Source of the DNA: Halorarius litoreus
Lineage (GTDB): Archaea > Halobacteriota > Halobacteria > Halobacteriales > Haloarculaceae
DNA length: 64,000 nucleotides
Assembly (NCBI RefSeq): GCF_024362405.1
Contig: NZ_CP101454.1
Span: 2,728,001-2,792,000 of the forward strand
Direction: 5' to 3'
The position numbers and the translations under genes were made by a program. The notes under the pieces were generated by a model, which was not told the origin of the DNA, ran no database searches, and saw nothing but the letters and a program-made list of their open reading frames with translations. The first letter of the stretch is position 1. Each line of letters begins with the position of its first letter. Positions 59,624-64,000 of this stretch are shown here, one piece after another.

Positions 59624-59861
59624 GGTGCTGTCGTTGAGTGGGGTAGTGAGCGGGCGAACAGTCGGGCAAGAAGGCACCTCAACAACAGCAACAGGCAGCC
59701 GGCGAGACGGCTGGCTGAGAGACGGAGCGACCACCGAGCCTGACGTGGGCGGTCAGCATGGGAAGATGTGCGCCGTCGTCGCGGTAAAAGGTGTCGATGC
59801 GAGGGGGTGCAGTTGCCGGGGGTGAGCCGAGAGAACGCGCGCGAACGTCGGGGGACCGGGA

Positions 59862-61016
59862 TTAGAAGCCCTTGCCCTGGAGCTCGCGGGCGATGATGTT
59901 CTTCTGGATTTCGGTGGTGCCCTCGTAGATCTGGGTGATTTTGGCGTCGCGGTAGAACCGTTCGACGTCGAAGTCGTTGACGTAGCCGGCGCCGCCGTGG
60001 ATCTGGACGGCTTCGTTGGCGACGTCGACGGCGACGCGCGAGGCGTACTCCTTCGCCATGGAGGCGAGGGTCGTCAGCTGGCCCTCCGCGTTGTCGACGG
60101 ACCAGGCGGACTTGTACGTGAGCATGCGCGCGGCCTCGATGTTCGTGTGCATCTCGGCGAGCTTGTGCTGGATGGCCTGAAACTCACCGATGGGCTGGCC
60201 GAACTGCTCTCGCTGCTGCGCGTAGTCGAGCGCACGCTCGGCGGCACCTCGTGCGATACCGACGGCCTGCGCGGCGACTCCGGTGCGCGTCTCGTCGAAG
60301 AACTGCATCTGCTGGAGGAAGCCCATGCCCCGCGTCCCGACGAGGTTCTCTTCGGGGACGCGCACGTCGTCGAAGATGAGCTCTGCCGTGTCCGAGGCAC
60401 GGATGCCGAGTTTGCCAGTGATCTTGTCGGCCTTGAAGCCGTCGCGGTCGGACTCGACGATGATCTGCGAGAAGCCGTTGTACCGGCCGTCGGCGTCGGG
60501 GTCGGTCTTACACAGCACGACGAAGTAGTCGCCGACGGTGCCGTTCGAGATCCACATCTTGGTGCCGTTGATGACCCACTCGTCGCCGTCCTTCTCGGCG
60601 GTCGTGGAGACGGAGGAGACGTCGGAGCCGGTGTCGGGCTCGGAGATGGCCGCGCCCATCACGGACTCGCCCGAGGCGATGGGCGGGAGATACTTCTCCT
60701 TCTGCTCTTCGGTGCCGAACTCGACGATGGCCTCGCTCCCGAACGCGGAAGCGGTGATACAGAAGCCGATGCCCGGGTCGGCCGCGAACATCTCCTCGAC
60801 GACGATGGACGTGTCGAGCGTGTCCAGCCCGGCACCGCCGTACTCGATGGGGAGGCCGCCGCCCAGCAGGCCGTTCTTCGCAGCCTTCTCCATCACGTCG
60901 TGCGGATACTTCTCCTCGACGTCGTACTCGGTGGCGACCGGTTTGACCTCGTTCTCCGCGAACCGCCGCACCTCCTTCTGCAACTGCTGCTGTTCTTCGG
61001 ATAGTTCGAAGTCCAT
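59862..61016 (-). CDS. Acyl-CoA dehydrogenase (copy 2)
   Basis: A 384-residue beta-oxidation flavoprotein like copy 1 at 44406. It has [53 protein letters not shown] and the catalytic Glu in YEGTTEIQ. Its substrate-side N-terminal third differs most from the other copies. It has its own minus-strand TATA box (61039-61048). A 154-nt run near the 3' end is identical to copy 1. Confidence 0.96.
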   Translation of the reverse strand: MDFELSEEQQQLQKEVRRFAENEVKPVATEYDVEEKYPHDVMEKAAKNGLLGGGLPIEYGGAGLDTLDTSIVVEEMFAADPGIGFCITASAFGSEAIVEFGTEEQKEKYLPPIASGESVMGAAISEPDTGSDVSSVSTTAEKDGDEWVINGTKMWISNGTVGDYFVVLCKTDPDADGRYNGFSQIIVESDRDGFKADKITGKLGIRASDTAELIFDDVRVPEENLVGTRGMGFLQQMQFFDETRTGVAAQAVGIARGAAERALDYAQQREQFGQPIGEFQAIQHKLAEMHTNIEAARMLTYKSAWSVDNAEGQLTTLASMAKEYASRVAVDVANEAVQIHGGAGYVNDFDVERFYRDAKITQIYEGTTEIQKNIIARELQGKGF

Positions 61017-61342
61017 GACTCGCAGTTACTGTTGGAACTACATAAACCCAATTCTTCCTAACAGCGTTATCCGCAAGCGAGAACCTGTCTAACGCTGGAA
61101 GCGGGTGTCGGGTGTTGGGGGTCTTTGTCGGCGCGCGGGCGATATACGGTTCGTTTATATTCGGTCGCCGAATCGCCGTGGCTCCGGGGGGGTGCAGCGC
61201 AGTATATAAATGGACTTTGTATTCGCAGAATTTTCAAAGAGAGAAATGGTTCGACCCGGGCCACAGCGTGTTCGTGCCTCGACTGCGTGGCGCAACCTCG
61301 GACGAATCGCGCGGCCAGAACCGGAAGCGTGGGAACCGTGGG
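61017..61342. other. Gap with AT-rich island between acyl-CoA dehydrogenases
   Basis: A 326-nt interval. It contains the copy 2 promoter (61039-61048, minus strand) and an AT-rich island at about 61140-61245 with plus-strand TATA-like CGTTTATATTC (61152-61162) and TATATAAA (61203-61210). A 56-codon plus-strand ORF starting at 61210 (MDFVFAEFSKREM) runs into the 3' end of copy 3; its later part does not look coding. No gene is accepted here. Confidence 0.5.
61039..61048 (-). promoter_or_regulatory. TATA-like box for acyl-CoA dehydrogenase copy 2
   Basis: Read on the minus strand GGTTTATGTA, about 28 nt before the ATG at 61016. Confidence 0.5.
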
Positions 61343-62500
61343 TTACGCGAGGCCCTTGCCCTGGAGCTCGCGGGCGATGATGTTCTTCTGGATTTCGGTG
61401 GTGCCCTCGTAGATCTGGGTGATCTTGGCGTCGCGGTAGAACCGTTCGACGTCGAAGTCGTTGACGTAGCCAGCGCCGCCGTGGATCTGGACGGCTTCGT
61501 TGGCGACGTCGACGGCGATACGCGAGGCGTACTCCTTCGCCATGGAGGCGAGGGTGGTGATCTGGCCGTCGGTGTTCTCGACGGACCAGGCGGATTTGTA
61601 CGTGAGCATGCGCGCGGCCTCGATCTTCGTGAACATGTCCGCGAGTTTGTGCTGGATGGCCTGGAACTCGCCGATAGGTTTGCCGAACTGCTCGCGTTCC
61701 TGCGCGTAGTCGAGCGCCCGCTCGGCGGCCCCCTTCGCGATTCCCACGCCCTGTGCGGCGACACCGGTTCGGGTGGCATCGAAGAACTGCATCTGCTGGA
61801 GGAAGCCCATGCCGCGCGTCCCCACCAGGTTCTCTTCGGGGACGCGCACGTCGTCGAAGATGAGTTCCGCGGTGTCGCTCGCACGGATGCCGAGTTTGCC
61901 GGTGATCTTGTCGGCTTTGAAGCCGTCGCGGTCGGCCTCGACGATGATCTGCGAGAAGCCGTTGTACCGGCCGTCGGCGTCCGGATTGGTGTCACAGAGG
62001 ACGACGAAGAAGTCGCCGACGGTGCCGTTCGAGATCCACATCTTGTTGCCGTTGATGACCCACTCGTCGCCGTCCTTCTCCGCGCGCGTCGAGATGGACG
62101 CCACGTCGGACCCCGCGTGCGGCTCCGAGATGGCCGCGCCGGAGACGGCCTCACCTTTGGCGACGTCGGGGAGGTACTCTTCTTTCTGCTCCTCGGTGCC
62201 GAACTCGATGATGGCCTCACAGCCGAAGCCCGAGGCGAGGATACAGAACCCGATACCGGGGTCGATAGCGAACAGCTCCTCCGCGACGATCATGGTGTCG
62301 AGCGGCGAGTAGCCGGCACCGCCGTAGTCGAGCGGGATGGACATGCCGGTCAGGCCCATCTCGGCGGCCTTCTCGACGATGTCGTACGGGTACTTCTCCT
62401 CGACGTCGTACTCGACGGCGTGGGGGAGAATCTCGTTCTCACCGAACCGGCGGACCTCCTGCTGCATCTGTTTCTGCTCGTCTGACAGGTCGAAATCCAT
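61343..62500 (-). CDS. Acyl-CoA dehydrogenase (copy 3)
   Basis: A 385-residue acyl-CoA dehydrogenase: [63 protein letters not shown] and the catalytic Glu in YEGTTEIQ. N-terminal [21 protein letters not shown] differs from copies 1 and 2, while a 108-nt run in the middle is identical to copy 1. ATG 62500 is chosen over the upstream in-frame start because it aligns with MDFDLSDEQ of copy 1. Divergent from the hydroxyacyl-CoA dehydrogenase gene. Confidence 0.96.
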   Translation of the reverse strand: MDFDLSDEQKQMQQEVRRFGENEILPHAVEYDVEEKYPYDIVEKAAEMGLTGMSIPLDYGGAGYSPLDTMIVAEELFAIDPGIGFCILASGFGCEAIIEFGTEEQKEEYLPDVAKGEAVSGAAISEPHAGSDVASISTRAEKDGDEWVINGNKMWISNGTVGDFFVVLCDTNPDADGRYNGFSQIIVEADRDGFKADKITGKLGIRASDTAELIFDDVRVPEENLVGTRGMGFLQQMQFFDATRTGVAAQGVGIAKGAAERALDYAQEREQFGKPIGEFQAIQHKLADMFTKIEAARMLTYKSAWSVENTDGQITTLASMAKEYASRIAVDVANEAVQIHGGAGYVNDFDVERFYRDAKITQIYEGTTEIQKNIIARELQGKGLA

Positions 62501-62597
62501 TCTCTCTATTATCACAATCAATCCCACATAGTTCTTCTCAAACGCACAACCCCTCGAAACGGGTTTTAGCGGCCGCAAGACCGGGCGATACGGAAAG

Positions 62598-62631
62598 GTT
62601 CAAACCTACGCCAACGTTCGTTGCGAACGTT
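62598..62631 (+). promoter_or_regulatory. TATA-like box and perfect operator-like palindrome
   Basis: A BRE/TATA-like CGGAAAGG and GTTCAAACC (62591-62606) is about 30 nt before the ATG at 62633. Between it and the start, AACGTTCG (62613-62620) and CGAACGTT (62624-62631) form a perfect 8-bp inverted repeat with a 3-nt centre, positioned over the expected transcription start. This is the geometry of a repressor site controlling beta-oxidation. Confidence 0.55.
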
Positions 62632-62632
62632 C

Positions 62633-64000
62633 ATGGAATTCGACGAGATCGAGACCATCGCGGTGCTTGGCGCTGGCAACATGGGCCACGGCATCGCCGA
62701 GGTCGCCGCGCTCGCGGGCTACGAGGTCAACCTCCGCGACATCAAAGAGGAGTTCGTCGAGAAGGGCTACGACCAGATCGAGTGGTCGCTCGAGAAACTC
62801 GCCGAGAAGGAACAGATCTCCGACGAGGAGGCCGACGCCGCCATCGAGCGCGTCACGCCGTACGTCCCCGTCGAGGACGCCGTCGAGGACGTCGACGTCA
62901 TCATCGAGGCCGTCCCCGAGAAGATGGAGATCAAGAAGGACGTCTACGGCGAGGTCGAGGAGTACGCGCCCGACGAGGCGCTGTTCGCCACGAACACCTC
63001 CTCGCTCTCCATCACGGAGCTCTCGGAAGTGACCGAGCGTCCCGAGCAGTTCTGCGGGATGCACTTCTTCAATCCCCCAGTCCGGATGCAGCTCGTCGAG
63101 GTCATCTCCGGTGCCCACACCGCCGAGGAGACGCTCGAGACCATCGAGCAGCTCTCGGAGGCGTTCGGCAAGACGCCCGTCCGCGTCCACAAGGACTCGC
63201 CCGGCTTCATCGTCAACCGCATCCTCGTCCCGCTGATGAACGAGGCCTGCTGGATGGTCTCGAACGACGAGGCGACCGTCAAAGAGGTCGACTCCGCGAC
63301 GAAGTTCGACATGGGCCTGCCGATGGGCGCGTTCGAACTCGGCGACCAGGTCGGCAACGACGTCACCTTCCACGTCCTCGAGTACCTCCACGAGGTGCTC
63401 GGTGACGCCTACGAACCCGCACCGTTCCTCGAGGAGACCGTCGAGGCGGAGCGGTACGGAAAGAAGACCGGCAAGGGCTTCTACGACTACGAGGACGGTG
63501 ACGGCGCCGACATCCCGACGGACGCCGGTACCGAGGCCATCAAGCACCGTCTCGCCGCCGTGATGGCCAACGAGGTCGGCCACCTCGTCGAGGGCGACGT
63601 CTCGAACCCTGCAGACATCGACGAAGCCGTGATGCTCGGCGGTGGATTCCCGGACGGCCCGGCCAAGATGGCCGACGACATCGGCCTCGACACGCTCGTC
63701 GAGGCACTCGAAGCGGCCCACGAGGAGACGGGCCACCCGCGCTTCGAGGTCAGCGAGGCGCTCCGCGAGGCCGCCGAGGCGGGGGGCTTCCACGGTGGCG
63801 ACGACGACGGCGACACCGTCGAGTTCACCAACATCGAGATCGAGTACCCTGGCGACATGGTCGGGCACATGATCCTCTCGCGTGAGGCCCGGATGAACAC
63901 CATCAATCCGGACATGCTCGACGAGATTGCGGAAGCCGTCGACATGTTCGAGGCCGACGACGATGTCCGCGCCATCCTCATCACGGGGAAGGGCGACCGC
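62633..64000 (+). CDS. 3-hydroxyacyl-CoA dehydrogenase/enoyl-CoA hydratase fusion (3' end outside window)
   Basis: An open frame of 456 codons reaching the window edge without a stop. The N-terminal NAD domain has AVLGAGNMGHGIAEVAALAG (GxGxMG, residues 13-18) and the catalytic His H144 in CGMHFFNPPV, with PGFIVNRILVPLMNEA. The C-terminal hydroxyacyl-CoA domain has GKGFYDY. From about residue 395 a crotonase domain begins (MILSREARMNTINPDMLDEI, and AILITGKGDR). Archaeal fusions of this order perform steps 2 and 3 of beta-oxidation. The neighbouring acyl-CoA dehydrogenases supply the substrate. Confidence 0.95.
   Translation, partial: MEFDEIETIAVLGAGNMGHGIAEVAALAGYEVNLRDIKEEFVEKGYDQIEWSLEKLAEKEQISDEEADAAIERVTPYVPVEDAVEDVDVIIEAVPEKMEIKKDVYGEVEEYAPDEALFATNTSSLSITELSEVTERPEQFCGMHFFNPPVRMQLVEVISGAHTAEETLETIEQLSEAFGKTPVRVHKDSPGFIVNRILVPLMNEACWMVSNDEATVKEVDSATKFDMGLPMGAFELGDQVGNDVTFHVLEYLHEVLGDAYEPAPFLEETVEAERYGKKTGKGFYDYEDGDGADIPTDAGTEAIKHRLAAVMANEVGHLVEGDVSNPADIDEAVMLGGGFPDGPAKMADDIGLDTLVEALEAAHEETGHPRFEVSEALREAAEAGGFHGGDDDGDTVEFTNIEIEYPGDMVGHMILSREARMNTINPDMLDEIAEAVDMFEADDDVRAILITGKGDR

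Noticed and set aside
61112..62485. 457-codon plus-strand frame opposite acyl-CoA dehydrogenase copy 3
   Set aside because: Antisense shadow; similar frames occur opposite copies 1 and 2 simply because those genes share sequence.

Overview
The window is a contiguous chromosomal piece of a haloarchaeon (class Halobacteria). Support comes from very high GC, acidic proteins rich in Asp/Glu, ATG or GTG starts with TATA-like boxes about 25-33 nt upstream (leaderless transcription), Tat-type lipoprotein signals, and archaeal genes such as PriS, GINS, archease, RtcB and GTP cyclohydrolase III. The genus cannot be fixed from this sequence. No rRNA, CRISPR array, transposase or phage gene was seen; one tRNA is present.

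Layout. 0.25-7.5 kb: small zinc proteins, a 5'-nucleotidase-like phosphoesterase, a UspA protein, an MscS channel, a PAC2 protein, a sodium-dependent transporter and an eIF2B-like protein. 7.6-11.7 kb (minus): RNA-repair set rtcB / DoxX / archease / DUF502 protein. 11.8-18.7 kb: acetyltransferase, primase priS with GINS, lipoprotein, formyltransferase, folD, NUDIX. 18.8-24.4 kb: a frameshifted small gene, DUF1028 protein, a candidate structured RNA, PadR regulator, two polytopic membrane proteins. 24.5-32.7 kb: class III aminotransferase, small zinc proteins, MutY, FMN reductase, thymidine kinase, GTP cyclohydrolase III. 32.8-38.4 kb: a complete branched-chain amino-acid type ABC transporter whose binding-protein gene converges on the livHMGF operon. 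38.5-44.3 kb: pgk, acetyltransferase, tRNA-Thr followed by duplicated tRNA pieces, and an Hrq1/MrfA-like helicase. 44.4-49.8 kb: acyl-CoA dehydrogenase, SDR, sugar nucleotidyltransferase, VOC dioxygenase. 49.9-51.4 kb: an accessory-looking group of four small membrane or amphipathic proteins around an AT-rich divergent region. 51.5-55.1 kb (minus): succinate dehydrogenase sdhCDBA. 55.2-59.6 kb: AstE/AspA-type deacylase divergent from a RimK/zinc-protease fusion, AlkA glycosylase, DUF4336 protein, serine acetyltransferase. 59.9 kb to the end: two more acyl-CoA dehydrogenases and a 3-hydroxyacyl-CoA dehydrogenase/enoyl-CoA hydratase cut by the window edge.

Functionally the window joins central metabolism (pgk, TCA succinate dehydrogenase, fatty-acid beta-oxidation), amino-acid uptake and conversion, cofactor supply (folD, GTP cyclohydrolase III), and replication/repair (PriS-GINS, MutY, AlkA, helicase, RtcB). 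The most notable signals are mosaic acyl-CoA dehydrogenase paralogs sharing long identical DNA tracts, a tRNA-Thr flanked by direct and inverted copies of its own 3' end, an interrupted small gene near 18.9 kb, a two-hairpin RNA candidate near 20.6 kb, and the small-membrane-protein locus near 50-51.4 kb.
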